Source of the DNA: Hyphomicrobiales bacterium
GTDB taxonomy: Bacteria > Pseudomonadota > Alphaproteobacteria > Rhizobiales > Beijerinckiaceae
Direction: 5' to 3'
Length of the DNA stretch: 40,296 nt
Assembly (NCBI GenBank): GCA_900473415.1
Contig: UCLR01000052.1
Span: 1 to 40,296 of the forward strand
In this document: positions 1-8,093 of the stretch, piece by piece
How positions within the stretch are numbered: position 1 is the first letter of the stretch
Layout of the letters: each line of letters begins with the position of its first letter
Notes under the pieces: generated by a model
Databases searched by the model: none
The model's input: only the letters and a program-made list of their open reading frames with translations
Told to the model about the DNA's origin: nothing
Translations under genes and position numbers: made by a program

Positions 1-24
1 GTCGTCGCCTCGATCATTGCGTAA
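1..24 (+). CDS. tuf: Elongation factor Tu, last 7 codons (partial)
   Basis: The first 24 bases read VVASIIA followed by TAA. This matches the C-terminal end of alphaproteobacterial EF-Tu (…GAGVVASII.), and tuf commonly precedes rpsJ. EF-Tu carries aminoacyl-tRNA to the ribosome. Only the tail is visible, so the call rests on seven residues plus position upstream of rpsJ. Confidence 0.8.
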   Translation, partial: VVASIIA

Positions 25-40
25 CGCGTTTTCGTGAGGG

Positions 41-63
41 GCGAGGGCCCTTCGGGCCTTCGC
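41..63 (+). other. Hairpin between tuf and rpsJ
   Basis: A 10-bp stem (one G-T pair) with a 3-nt TTC loop lies 16 nt after the tuf stop and 28 nt before rpsJ. Only TTT follows, so it is a weak terminator at best. It may attenuate or process the tuf-rpsJ transcript; that is inference. Confidence 0.5.
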
Positions 64-91
64 CTTTGCACGTCACGGAGAGAACAAGACC

Positions 92-400
<309 letters not shown>

Positions 401-469
401 TCCGATTGAACGGGTCCTCTGTTTCCGGCGAACCCGGATGGACATGACCCCAAAGGAAGGTATGCACCG

Positions 470-1198
470 ATGCGTTCCGGTGTGATTGCACAGAAAGTCG
501 GGATGACCCGCATCTTCACCGATGCCGGCGAGCATATCCCGGTCACCGTGCTGAAGCTCGACAACTGCCAGGTTGTCGCGCATCGCACGAAGGAGAAGAA
601 CGGCTATCTGGCCGTGCAGCTGGGCTCCGGCACGGCGAAGGTGAAGAATGTCTCGAAGGCTGAGCGCGGTCATTTCGCGGTCGCCAAGGTCGAGCCGAAG
701 CGCAAGGTGGTGGAATTCCGCGTCAGCGATGACGCGCTGATCCCCGTCGGCGCCGAGCTGACCGCGGACCACTTCGTCGTCGGCCAGTTCGTCGACGTCT
801 CCGGCACCACCACCGGCAAGGGCTTCGCCGGCGGTATGAAGCGCTGGAACTTCGGCGGTCTGCGCGCCACGCACGGCGTGTCGGTCTCGCACCGCTCGAT
901 CGGTTCGACCGGCGGCCGTCAGGACCCGGGCAAGACCTTCAAGAATAAGAAGATGCCGGGCCATCTTGGCGCCGAGCGCGTGACCACGCAGAACCTGCGC
1001 GTCGTCCAGACGGATGCCGAGCGCGGCCTGATCCTCGTCGAGGGCGCCGTCCCCGGCGTCGCCGGCGGCTGGATCCATGTCCGTGACGCCGTCAAGCGCG
1101 CCCTGCCGAAGGATGCACCGCTGCCGGGCAAGTTCAAGGTTTCCGGCGAGGCCAAGGCGGAAGAGGCTCCTGCGGTCCAGGCTGAGGAGAACGCGTGA
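470..1198 (+). CDS. rplC: 50S ribosomal protein L3
   Basis: 242 residues. The N-terminus MRSGVIAQKVGMTRIF and the central loop GSTGGRQDPGKTFKNKKMPG are diagnostic of L3, which binds 23S rRNA early in assembly and reaches towards the peptidyl-transferase centre. The tail is acidic and alanine-rich (EAKAEEAPAVQAEENA), a common C-terminal extension in this class. The TGA stop overlaps the rplD ATG by one base, indicating translational coupling. Confidence 0.98.
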   Translation: MRSGVIAQKVGMTRIFTDAGEHIPVTVLKLDNCQVVAHRTKEKNGYLAVQLGSGTAKVKNVSKAERGHFAVAKVEPKRKVVEFRVSDDALIPVGAELTADHFVVGQFVDVSGTTTGKGFAGGMKRWNFGGLRATHGVSVSHRSIGSTGGRQDPGKTFKNKKMPGHLGAERVTTQNLRVVQTDAERGLILVEGAVPGVAGGWIHVRDAVKRALPKDAPLPGKFKVSGEAKAEEAPAVQAEENA

Positions 1199-1818
1199 TG
1201 AAACTCGCTATCACCACTCTCGAGGGCAAGGACGCCGGCTCGGTCGAGCTGTCGGATACCGTGTTCGGCCTTGAGCCGCGCGCCGACCTGCTCGCCCGCA
1301 TGGTCCGCTATCAGCTCGCCAAGCGCCGCGCCGGGACCCACAAGTCCAAGGGCCGCTCGGAGATCGATCGCACCCGCAAGAAGATCTACAAGCAGAAGGG
1401 CACCGGCGGCGCTCGCCACGGCGCGGCTTCCGCTCCGCAGTTCCGCGGCGGTGGCAAGGCCTTCGGCCCGGTCGTTCGTGATCATGCTCACGAGCTGCCG
1501 AAGAAGGTCCGCGCTCTCGCCCTGCGCCATGCGCTCTCGGCCAAGGCCAAGGATGCCGGCATCATCGTGATCGACGATGCCAAGCTCTCCGAGCCGAAGA
1601 CCAAGGTGCTGCTGGGTCACTTCGGCAAGCTCGACCTGTCGAGCGCGCTGATCATCGGCGGCGCCGAGATCGACACGAACTTCGGCCTGGCCGCTCGCTC
1701 GATCCCCAACGTCGACGTGCTGCCGGTCCAGGGCATCAACGTCTACGACATCCTGCGTCGCGACAAGCTCGTCCTGACGCGCGCGGCTGTCGATGCGCTG
1801 GAGGCGCGCTTCAAATGA
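1198..1818 (+). CDS. rplD: 50S ribosomal protein L4
   Basis: 206 residues from ATG 1198; a GTG one codon earlier is in frame but overlaps the rplC stop and is less likely. The motif GTGGARHGAASAPQFRGGGK is the exit-tunnel loop of L4, which lines the constriction with L22. In Escherichia coli L4 also represses the S10 operon through its leader; no such leader was identified here. The stop overlaps the rplW start by 4 bases (ATGA). Confidence 0.97.
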   Translation: MKLAITTLEGKDAGSVELSDTVFGLEPRADLLARMVRYQLAKRRAGTHKSKGRSEIDRTRKKIYKQKGTGGARHGAASAPQFRGGGKAFGPVVRDHAHELPKKVRALALRHALSAKAKDAGIIVIDDAKLSEPKTKVLLGHFGKLDLSSALIIGGAEIDTNFGLAARSIPNVDVLPVQGINVYDILRRDKLVLTRAAVDALEARFK

Positions 1819-2126
1819 GCCAGTCCGCCAAGAACCTCGACCCGCGCCACTACGATGTGATCGTGGCGCCGGTCATCACCGAGAAGGCGACCATGCTCTC
1901 CGAGCACAACAAGGTCGTGTTCAAGGTCGCGCGCACCGCGACCAAGCCGCAGATCAAGGCGGCGGTCGAGAAGCTCTTCGACGTCAAGGTCAAGAGCGTC
2001 AACACGATCGTCACCGAAGGCAAGGTCAAGGTTTTCCGTGGCCGCCTCGGCCAGCGCTCGGACGTCAAGAAGGCCGTCGTGACCCTCGAAGAGGGCCACT
2101 CGATCGACGTGACCACGGGCCTCTGA
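1815..2126 (+). CDS. rplW: 50S ribosomal protein L23
   Basis: 103 residues, with the L23 signature VIVAPVITEKATML near residues 14-27 and VNTIVTEGKVKVFRGRLG in the C-terminal half. L23 sits at the tunnel exit and docks trigger factor and the signal recognition particle. The start ATG overlaps the rplD stop (ATGA), so translation is coupled. A 16-nt gap with GAGGGAAGG leads to rplB. Confidence 0.98.
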   Translation: MSQSAKNLDPRHYDVIVAPVITEKATMLSEHNKVVFKVARTATKPQIKAAVEKLFDVKVKSVNTIVTEGKVKVFRGRLGQRSDVKKAVVTLEEGHSIDVTTGL

Positions 2127-2142
2127 GGGAAGGATCGTCATC

Positions 2143-2985
2143 ATGGCTCTGAAGAATTTCAAGCCGATCACGCCGAGCCTTCGCCAGCTCGTGATCGTCG
2201 ACCGCAGCGAGCTCTACAAGGGCAAGCCGGTCAAGGTGCTGACCGAGGGCAAGAGCTCCTCGGGCGGCCGTAACAACCTCGGCCGCATCACCGTCCGCTT
2301 CCGCGGCGGTGGCCACAAGCGCACGCTGCGCCTGGTCGACTTCAAGCGTCGCGGCAAGGCCGGCATCCCGGCCACCGTCGAGCGGCTGGAGTACGATCCG
2401 AACCGGACGGCGTTCATCGCCCTGATCAAGTATCAGGACGGCGAGCAGTCCTACATCCTGGCGCCGCAGCGCCTGGCTGTCGGCGACACGGTCGTCGCGG
2501 GTGACTCGGTCGACGTGAAGCCCGGCAACGCGGCTCCGATGGGCTCGCTGCCGATCGGCACGATCGTCCACAATGTCGAGCTCAAGATCGGCAAGGGTGG
2601 CGCTCTGGCCCGTTCGGCCGGCAACTACGCCCAGATCGTCGGTCGCGACCAGGGCTACGTCATCGTCCGCCTGAACTCGGGCGAGCAGCGCCTGATCTCG
2701 GGCCTGTGCTACGCCACGGTCGGCGCCGTCTCGAACCCGGATCACATGAACCGGAACGACGGCAAGGCGGGTCGCTCGCGCTGGCTCGGCCGTCGTCCGC
2801 ATAACCGCGGCGTCTCGATGAACCCGGTCGACCATCCGCACGGCGGCGGCGAAGGCCGCACCTCGGGCGGCCGTCATCCGGTTACGCCCTGGGGTCTGCC
2901 GACCAAGGGCAAGAAGACCCGCTCGAACAAGCGGACCGATACGTTCATCGTGTCGAGCCGTCACGCCCGCAAGAAGAAGAACTGA
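2143..2985 (+). CDS. rplB: 50S ribosomal protein L2
   Basis: 280 residues, as usual for Rhizobiales L2 and slightly longer than in E. coli. The highly conserved MNPVDHPHGGGEGR block near residues 226-239 includes the histidine long linked to peptidyl-transferase activity. L2 is required for subunit association and lies near the catalytic centre. It ends in a basic ARKKKN tail. Eight bases separate it from rpsS. Confidence 0.98.
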   Translation: MALKNFKPITPSLRQLVIVDRSELYKGKPVKVLTEGKSSSGGRNNLGRITVRFRGGGHKRTLRLVDFKRRGKAGIPATVERLEYDPNRTAFIALIKYQDGEQSYILAPQRLAVGDTVVAGDSVDVKPGNAAPMGSLPIGTIVHNVELKIGKGGALARSAGNYAQIVGRDQGYVIVRLNSGEQRLISGLCYATVGAVSNPDHMNRNDGKAGRSRWLGRRPHNRGVSMNPVDHPHGGGEGRTSGGRHPVTPWGLPTKGKKTRSNKRTDTFIVSSRHARKKKN

Positions 2986-2993
2986 GGTCCGTC

Positions 2994-3272
2994 ATGGCGC
3001 GTTCGCTTTGGAAAGGTCCGTTCGTCGACGGATACCTCCTGAAGAAGGCCGAGGTCGCCAGGACCTCGGGCCGTAATGAAGTCATCAAGATCTGGAGCCG
3101 TCGCTCCACGATCCTGCCGCAGTTCGTCGGTCTGACGTTCGGCGTCTACAACGGCGCGAAGCATGTGCCGGTGGCCGTGTCCGAGGAGATGGTGGGGCAC
3201 AAGTTCGGCGAGTTCTCGCCGACCCGCACCTTCCACGGCCATGCTGCCGACAAGAAGGCGAAGAGGAAGTAA
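2994..3272 (+). CDS. rpsS: 30S ribosomal protein S19
   Basis: 92 residues, starting MARSLWKGPFVDGYLLKK and carrying the S19 core motifs WSRRSTILPQFVG and HKFGEFSPTRTFHGH. S19 forms a complex with S13 in the 30S head and contacts the A-site region. GAGGTCCGTC upstream is the ribosome-binding site. Three bases separate it from rplV. Confidence 0.98.
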   Translation: MARSLWKGPFVDGYLLKKAEVARTSGRNEVIKIWSRRSTILPQFVGLTFGVYNGAKHVPVAVSEEMVGHKFGEFSPTRTFHGHAADKKAKRK

Positions 3273-3275
3273 GCC

Positions 3276-3659
3276 ATGGGTAAAGCATCCGCCCCCCGTG
3301 CGCTGCCTGAGAACGAAGCGGTTGCGGTCGCCCGCAACCTGCGCGTCTCGCCGCAGAAGCTGAACCTCGTCGCTCAGCTGATCCGTGGCAAGAAGGTCGC
3401 GACGGCGCTCGCCGATCTCGAGTTCTCCCGCAAGCGCATCGCGAACGACGTTCGCAAGTGCCTGCAGAGCGCGATTGCCAACGCCGAGAACAACCATGAT
3501 CTCGACGTCGACGATCTCGTCGTCGCCCAGGCCTTCGTCGGCAAGGCGCTCGTCATGAAGCGCTTCCATGCCCGCGCTCGCGGCCGTGGCGCCCGTATCC
3601 TGAAGCCGTTCTCGAACATCACGATCGTGGTGCGCGAGCAGGCGACTGCCGAGGCCTGA
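3276..3659 (+). CDS. rplV: 50S ribosomal protein L22
   Basis: 127 residues. RVSPQKLNLVAQLIRGKK and the C-terminal hairpin RARGRGARILKPFSNITIVV identify L22, whose beta-hairpin lines the exit tunnel at the macrolide-sensitive constriction with L4. It is followed after 10 nt by rpsC with GAGGAGAGAACG as the ribosome-binding site. Confidence 0.98.
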   Translation: MGKASAPRALPENEAVAVARNLRVSPQKLNLVAQLIRGKKVATALADLEFSRKRIANDVRKCLQSAIANAENNHDLDVDDLVVAQAFVGKALVMKRFHARARGRGARILKPFSNITIVVREQATAEA

Positions 3660-3669
3660 GGAGAGAACG

Positions 3670-4401
3670 ATGGGTCAGAAAATCAATCCGATCGGCCTTC
3701 GCCTCGGCATCAACCGCACCTGGGATTCGCGCTGGTTCGCGAACAAGGGCGAGTACGGCAAGCTGCTGCATGAGGACATGGCCATCCGCGCCGCCCTCAT
3801 GAAGCTGCTGAAGCAGGCTGCGGTCTCGAAGATCATCATCGAGCGTCCGCACAAGAAGTGCCGCGTGACCATCCACTCGGCTCGTCCGGGCGTGGTCATC
3901 GGCAAGAAGGGCGCCGACATCGAGAAGCTCCGCAAGGAAGTCTCGAAGCTCACCAAGGCCGATGTCACGATCAACATCGTCGAGGTGCGCAAGCCCGAGA
4001 TCGACGCCACGCTGGTTGCCGACTCGATCGCGCAGCAGCTGGAGCGTCGCGTCGCCTTCCGTCGCGCCATGAAGCGCGCCGTGCAGTCGGCCATGCGCCT
4101 CGGCGCTGAGGGCATCCGCATCAACTGCTCGGGCCGTCTCGGCGGCGCCGAGATCGCCCGCCTCGAATGGTATCGCGAGGGCCGCGTGCCGCTGCATACG
4201 CTGCGCGCCGATGTCGACTATGGTGTCGGCACCGCCTTCACGACCTACGGGACGTGCGGCATCAAGGTCTGGATCTTCAAGGGCGAGATCCTGGAACACG
4301 ACCCGATGGCCCAGGACAAGCGCCTCTCCGACGAGGGCGGCCGCTCCGGCGGTCGTGACCGCGATCACCGTGATCGCGATCGTCGCGAGCAGGCTGCGTA
4401 A
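3670..4401 (+). CDS. rpsC: 30S ribosomal protein S3
   Basis: 243 residues. An N-terminal KH type 2 domain carries the GKKG loop (GVVIGKKGADIEKLR, near residues 75-89), and the C-terminal S3 domain follows (GRLGGAEIARLEWYREGRVPLHTLRADVDYG, in short blocks). S3 forms the mRNA entry site and contributes helicase activity. The last ~25 residues are an Asp/Arg/His-rich tail (RDRDHRDRDRREQAA) encoded by repeated GATCG-type codons, which makes a small DNA palindrome at 4361-4377. Confidence 0.97.
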   Translation: MGQKINPIGLRLGINRTWDSRWFANKGEYGKLLHEDMAIRAALMKLLKQAAVSKIIIERPHKKCRVTIHSARPGVVIGKKGADIEKLRKEVSKLTKADVTINIVEVRKPEIDATLVADSIAQQLERRVAFRRAMKRAVQSAMRLGAEGIRINCSGRLGGAEIARLEWYREGRVPLHTLRADVDYGVGTAFTTYGTCGIKVWIFKGEILEHDPMAQDKRLSDEGGRSGGRDRDHRDRDRREQAA

Positions 4402-4419
4402 GGCTGATCGAGAAGAGCC

Positions 4420-4833
4420 ATGCTGCAACCAAAACGCACTAAGTTCCGCAAGCAGTTCAAGGGACGCATTTCCGGCGTCGCCAAGGGCGGCACGGACCTC
4501 AACTTCGGCCAGTTCGGCCTGAAGGCCCAGGAGCCCGAGCGCGTCACCGCGCGTCAGATCGAGGCGGCTCGCCGCGCGATCACCCGCGCCATGAAGCGCG
4601 TCGGCCGCGTCTGGATCCGCGTCTTCCCGGACGTGCCGGTTTCGAAGAAGCCGACCGAAGTCCGCATGGGTAAGGGCAAGGGTTCGCCGGAGTTCTGGGC
4701 CGCCAAGGTCAAGCCGGGCCGGATCATGTTCGAGCTCGACGGCGTGTCCGAGGAGATCGCCCGCGAGGCGCTGCGTCTCGGCGCCGCCAAGCTGCCGATC
4801 AAGACCCGCTTCATCCAGCGCATCGCCGAGTGA
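4420..4833 (+). CDS. rplP: 50S ribosomal protein L16
   Basis: 137 residues. The start MLQPKRTKFRKQFKGR and the conserved RVWIRVFPDVPVSKKPTEVRMGKGKG (seen in blocks) define L16, which binds the A-site tRNA elbow region of the 50S subunit and is needed for late assembly. The stop TGA is followed by AGGGAGGGCGAC, which serves as the rpmC ribosome-binding site. Confidence 0.98.
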   Translation: MLQPKRTKFRKQFKGRISGVAKGGTDLNFGQFGLKAQEPERVTARQIEAARRAITRAMKRVGRVWIRVFPDVPVSKKPTEVRMGKGKGSPEFWAAKVKPGRIMFELDGVSEEIAREALRLGAAKLPIKTRFIQRIAE

Positions 4834-4844
4834 GGGAGGGCGAC

Positions 4845-5057
4845 ATGAAAAGCACACAGCGTCTTTCCGACCTGAAGTCGATGAGCACGGACCAGCTCCA
4901 GGACGAGCTGCTCAAGCTGAAGAAGGAGCAGTTCAACCTGCGCTTTCAGAAGGCTACCGGCCAGCTTGAGAACACCGCGCGCGTGACCGAGCTCCGCAAG
5001 GACATCGCCCGCATCAAGACGCTGCAGCGGTCGAAGGCCGTTGCGGCCAGCGCGTAA
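4845..5057 (+). CDS. rpmC: 50S ribosomal protein L29
   Basis: 70 residues from ATG 4845 (MKSTQRLSDLKSMSTDQL); an in-frame GTG at 4830 would add five residues but overlaps the rplP stop and lies upstream of the AGGGAGG ribosome-binding site, so I chose 4845. The motif KKEQFNLRFQKATGQLENTAR is the L29 signature. L29 lies by the tunnel exit next to L23. Confidence 0.95.
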   Translation: MKSTQRLSDLKSMSTDQLQDELLKLKKEQFNLRFQKATGQLENTARVTELRKDIARIKTLQRSKAVAASA

Positions 5058-5068
5058 GGAGAAAAAAA

Positions 5069-5311
5069 ATGCCTAAGCGCGTGCTGCAGGGCGTCGTCGT
5101 CAGCGACAAGCAGAACAAAACTGTTGTGGTTAAGGTCGAGCGGCGTTATACGCACCCGCTCCTCAAGAAGACGGTTCGCCGTACGAAGAACTATCACGCC
5201 CATGATGAGGCGGGGACGTTCAAGGTCGGCGACACGGTGTGGATCGAGGAGTCCAAGCCGATTTCCAAGCTGAAGAGCTGGGTTGTGCTCGAGGACGCCC
5301 CCAAGGCGTGA
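5069..5311 (+). CDS. rpsQ: 30S ribosomal protein S17
   Basis: 80 residues, an OB-fold protein with the conserved VVSDKQNKTVVVKVERRYTHPLLKK stretch (in blocks) and the motif DEAGTFKVGDTVWIEE. S17 binds 16S rRNA early in 30S assembly. AGGAGAAAAAAA precedes the ATG. Unusually for this cluster, a 206-nt gap with strong hairpins follows before rplN. Confidence 0.97.
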   Translation: MPKRVLQGVVVSDKQNKTVVVKVERRYTHPLLKKTVRRTKNYHAHDEAGTFKVGDTVWIEESKPISKLKSWVVLEDAPKA

Positions 5312-5325
5312 CGCGAGACGGCTTT

Positions 5326-5349
5326 GCCCGGCCCCGAATCGGGGCGGGC
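5326..5349 (+). other. GC-rich hairpin after rpsQ
   Basis: GCCCG and CCCCG arms pair with CGGGG and CGGGC around an AAT loop, giving ten base pairs with one bulged G. It begins 14 nt after the rpsQ stop. No U-tract follows, so it is more likely a pause, processing or stability element than a full terminator. Confidence 0.5.
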
Positions 5350-5379
5350 AGGGCGCCTAAAGGAAGCCGGACGTGTTTT

Positions 5380-5408
5380 TCCGCAAAGGTGGTCACCACT
5401 TTTGCGGA
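5380..5408. repeat. Rhizobial-type palindromic element in the spc operon
   Basis: A 13-bp stem (TCCGCAAAGGTGG with CCACTTTTGCGGA, one G-T pair) closes on a 3-nt TCA loop and is preceded by TTTTT and followed by TCATGTTTTGTTT. The pattern of a CCGCAAA/CCACTTTTGCGGATCATG palindrome resembles short dispersed palindromes I recognise from Rhizobiales intergenic regions; membership needs a genome search. Because T-runs flank both sides it could also act as a leaky terminator between rpsQ and rplN. Confidence 0.6.
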
Positions 5409-5428
5409 TCATGTTTTGTTTGAGGCCA

Positions 5429-5445
5429 GGGGGCGATCGACCCCC
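5429..5445 (+). other. Small GGGGG/CCCCC hairpin upstream of rplN
   Basis: Five G-C pairs close over a 7-nt loop containing the palindrome CGATCG. It is the third hairpin in the 206-nt rpsQ-rplN gap. Function is unknown. Confidence 0.35.
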
Positions 5446-5517
5446 GTCAGTCGTAGTCCCGGTTGGCGCTGATGCCGGTCGGGAAACCGCCTGATACCAC
5501 TAGGAAGGATCAAGGCC

Positions 5518-5886
5518 ATGATCCAGGTGCAGACGAATCTCGACGTCGCCGACAATTCCGGCGCGCGTCGCGTGATGTGCATCAAGGTTCTCGGCGGGTC
5601 GAAGCGGAAGTACGCGGGTGTCGGTGACATCATCGTCGTTTCGATCAAGGAAGCCATCCCGCGCGGCCGCGTGAAGAAGGGCGACGTCATGAAGGCGGTC
5701 GTCGTTCGCACGGCCAAGGATGTGAAGCGCCCCGACGGTTCGGTGATCCGTTTCGACCGCAATGCGGCCGTGCTGATCAACAACCAGAAGGAGCCGGTTG
5801 GCACGCGTATCTTCGGACCGGTTCCGCGCGAGCTGCGCGCCAAGAACCACATGAAGATCATCTCGCTGGCGCCGGAGGTGCTGTGA
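5518..5886 (+). CDS. rplN: 50S ribosomal protein L14
   Basis: 122 residues, exactly the family length. MIQVQTNLDVADNSGAR and the motif GDIIVVSIKEAIPRGRVKKGDV are diagnostic. L14 sits at the subunit interface, contacts 16S rRNA bridge B8 and is the docking site of the silencing factor RsfS. It begins the spc block after the structured gap, with TAGGAAGGATC as the ribosome-binding site. Its stop overlaps the rplX start. Confidence 0.98.
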   Translation: MIQVQTNLDVADNSGARRVMCIKVLGGSKRKYAGVGDIIVVSIKEAIPRGRVKKGDVMKAVVVRTAKDVKRPDGSVIRFDRNAAVLINNQKEPVGTRIFGPVPRELRAKNHMKIISLAPEVL

Positions 5887-6203
5887 TGGCTGCGAAAATC
5901 AAGAAGGGCGACAAGGTCGTCGTGCTTGCTGGCCGTGACAAGGGCAAGTCGGGCGAAGTGCTGCAGGTGCTGCCGAAGGACGGTCGCGCGGTCGTGCGCG
6001 GCGTCAATCTCGTGAAGCGCCACACCAAGCAGTCCCCGCAGTCCGAGGGCGGCATCATCAGCAAGGAAGCGACGATCGACCTGTCGAACATCGCTGTCGC
6101 CGATCCGAAGGACGGCAAGGCGACCCGCGTCGGTTTCAAGGTGCTCGATGACGGCCGCAAGGTTCGTTTCGCCAAGCGTTCGGGGGATCTGATCGATGGC
6201 TGA
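5886..6203 (+). CDS. rplX: 50S ribosomal protein L24
   Basis: 105 residues from ATG 5886, overlapping the rplN TGA by one base; an in-frame GTG sits one codon upstream. KKGDKVVVLAGRDKGKSGEVLQV is the KOW domain of L24 (blocks near residues 7-29), an assembly-initiator protein binding the 5' end of 23S rRNA. The 3' end overlaps rplE by 8 bases. Confidence 0.97.
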   Translation: MAAKIKKGDKVVVLAGRDKGKSGEVLQVLPKDGRAVVRGVNLVKRHTKQSPQSEGGIISKEATIDLSNIAVADPKDGKATRVGFKVLDDGRKVRFAKRSGDLIDG

Positions 6204-6762
6204 GGCTCAGACCAGCGCGCTTTCGCCGCGCATGAAGAAGCATTACGAGGACGTCGTTCGTCCCGCGATGATCAGTGAATTCGGCTACAAGAACGTCATG
6301 GAAGTGCCGACGATCGAGAAGATCGTCATCAACATGGGCGTTGGCGAGGCGACTGCCGACCGCAAGAAGGTCGACAACGCCGCGGGGGATCTCGCCCTCA
6401 TCGCCGGTCAGAAGCCGGTCATCACCAAGTCCCGTCTGGCCATCGCCGGCTTCAAGCTGCGCGAGAACATGCCGGTCGGTTGTAAGGTCACGCTGCGCAA
6501 GACGCGGATGTACGAGTTCGTCGACCGGCTCGTCACCATCGCGCTTCCGCGGGTGCGCGACTTCCGGGGCCTGAACCCGAAGTCGTTTGACGGGCGCGGC
6601 AATTTCGCGCTCGGGATCAAGGAGCACATCGTGTTCCCCGAGATCAATTACGACAAGGTCGACCAGGTTCTGGGTATGGACGTGATCGTCTGCACGACTG
6701 CGAAGTCGGACGACGAAGCGCGCGCCCTGCTCAAGCACTTCAACTTCCCGTTCCGGCAGTGA
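6196..6762 (+). CDS. rplE: 50S ribosomal protein L5
   Basis: 188 residues, with the L5 signatures KIVINMGVGEA, GQKPVITKSR and the C-terminal GRGNFALGIKEHIVFPEI. L5 binds 5S rRNA and the P-site tRNA T-loop in the central protuberance. The start overlaps rplX by 8 nt, so translation is probably coupled. A 36-nt gap with CAGGAGAGATCG leads to rpsN. Confidence 0.98.
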   Translation: MAEAQTSALSPRMKKHYEDVVRPAMISEFGYKNVMEVPTIEKIVINMGVGEATADRKKVDNAAGDLALIAGQKPVITKSRLAIAGFKLRENMPVGCKVTLRKTRMYEFVDRLVTIALPRVRDFRGLNPKSFDGRGNFALGIKEHIVFPEINYDKVDQVLGMDVIVCTTAKSDDEARALLKHFNFPFRQ

Positions 6763-6798
6763 ACCTAAGCGTTCATACGCGGAAACCAGGAGAGATCG

Positions 6799-7104
6799 AT
6801 GGCTAAGAAAAGCTCCGTCGAGACCAACGAGCGCCGCAGGAAGCTGGTGAAGAAGTTCGCCGGCCGCCGGGCCCGTCTGCTCGCAATCGCCAATGACGAG
6901 AACCAGCCTATGGACGAGCGCTTTCTCGCTCGCCTCAAGCTGGCCGAACTGCCGCGCAACTCGGCCAAGAACCGCATCCGCAATCGCTGCGAGGTGACGG
7001 GCCGTCCGCGGGCGTTCTACCGCAAGATGAAGATGTCGCGTGTCGCGCTGCGTGAGCTCGGCAACAAGGGGCTGGTTCCCGGCCTCGTGAAGTCGAGCTG
7101 GTAA
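6799..7104 (+). CDS. rpsN: 30S ribosomal protein S14 (zinc-free form)
   Basis: 101 residues, the long form. It has NRCEVTGRPRAFYRKMKMSRVALRE but not the CxxC…CxxC zinc motif of the short form, so it is the zinc-independent type usual in proteobacteria. S14 lies in the 30S head with S3 and S10. Confidence 0.98.
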   Translation: MAKKSSVETNERRRKLVKKFAGRRARLLAIANDENQPMDERFLARLKLAELPRNSAKNRIRNRCEVTGRPRAFYRKMKMSRVALRELGNKGLVPGLVKSSW

Positions 7105-7116
7105 GGAGACAGGACA

Positions 7117-7515
7117 ATGGCAGTCATTGATCCGCTCGGCGATCTGCTGACCCGCATCCGCAATGCGCAGATGCGTCGCAAGTCGCGCGTTTCCACCCCT
7201 GGCTCGAAGCTGCGCGCCCGCGTTCTCGACGTGCTCCAGGCTGAGGGCTACATCCGCGGCTACTCGACGACCGAGTTCGGCAACGGCCGGACCGAGTTCG
7301 ACATCGAGCTGAAGTATCACGAGGGCCAGCCGGTCATCCGGTCGATCTCGCGTGTTTCGAAGCCCGGCCGCCGCGTCTATTCGTCGGTCGATACGATGCC
7401 GCGCGTGGCCGACGGCCTCGGCGTGACGATCGTCTCGACGCCGAAGGGCGTGATGGCCGATCATGTGGCCCGCGAGCAGAACGTGGGCGGCGAAGTGCTC
7501 TGCCGGGTCTTCTGA
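7117..7515 (+). CDS. rpsH: 30S ribosomal protein S8
   Basis: 132 residues. DPLGDLLTRIRNAQMRRK at the N-terminus and GVMADHVAREQNVGGEVLCRVF at the C-terminus are S8 hallmarks. S8 binds helix 21 of 16S rRNA and in E. coli is the translational repressor of the spc operon by binding near rplE; no clear mimic site was identified here. Confidence 0.98.
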   Translation: MAVIDPLGDLLTRIRNAQMRRKSRVSTPGSKLRARVLDVLQAEGYIRGYSTTEFGNGRTEFDIELKYHEGQPVIRSISRVSKPGRRVYSSVDTMPRVADGLGVTIVSTPKGVMADHVAREQNVGGEVLCRVF

Positions 7516-7548
7516 CCCGACAGGCGCCGCTCATTCAGGAGAAATCCA

Positions 7549-8082
7549 ATGTCTCGTATCGGAAAGAAGCCGGTTTCGGTTCCCGCTGGCGTCACCGCCT
7601 CGGTCACCGGCCAGCTGGTCAAGATCAAGGGCTCGAAGGGCGAGCTCTCCTTCGAGGTTCCCGAGGACGTCTCGGTCGCCATGGAGAACGGCTCGATCGC
7701 GGTGCAGCCGCGTTCGCAGTCGAAGCGCGCCCGCTCGCTCTGGGGTACCTCGCGCGCCCGCATCAACAACCTCGTGGTCGGCACCACCGCCGGCTTCGAG
7801 AAGCGCCTCGAGATCAACGGCGTCGGCTACAAGGCCGCTGTCGCTGGCAAGGTGCTGAAGCTGTCGCTCGGCTACAGCCACGACATCGACTATGAAATCC
7901 CGGCTGGCGTCTCGATCACGACGCCGAAGCCGACGGAGATCATCGTCGCCGGCATCGACAAGCAGGTCGTCGGCCAGACCGCCGCGGAAATCCGCGACTA
8001 TCGCGGCCCCGAGCCCTACAAGGGCAAGGGCGTCAAGTACGCCGGCGAGTTCATCTTCCGCAAGGAAGGCAAGAAGAAGTAA
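7549..8082 (+). CDS. rplF: 50S ribosomal protein L6
   Basis: 177 residues, starting MSRIGKKPVSVPAGV and with the C-terminal motif GPEPYKGKGVKYAGEFIFRKEGKKK in blocks. L6 binds near the sarcin-ricin loop region and contacts elongation factors. CAGGAGAAATCC is the ribosome-binding site; the gap to rplR is 11 nt. Confidence 0.98.
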   Translation: MSRIGKKPVSVPAGVTASVTGQLVKIKGSKGELSFEVPEDVSVAMENGSIAVQPRSQSKRARSLWGTSRARINNLVVGTTAGFEKRLEINGVGYKAAVAGKVLKLSLGYSHDIDYEIPAGVSITTPKPTEIIVAGIDKQVVGQTAAEIRDYRGPEPYKGKGVKYAGEFIFRKEGKKK

Positions 8083-8093
8083 GGACGCCAGCC

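Noticed and set aside
4361..4377. GCGATCAC-C-GTGATCGC palindrome at the 3' end of rpsC.
   Set aside because: It is explained by codons for the Asp-Arg-His-rich tail of S3; no regulatory context seen.
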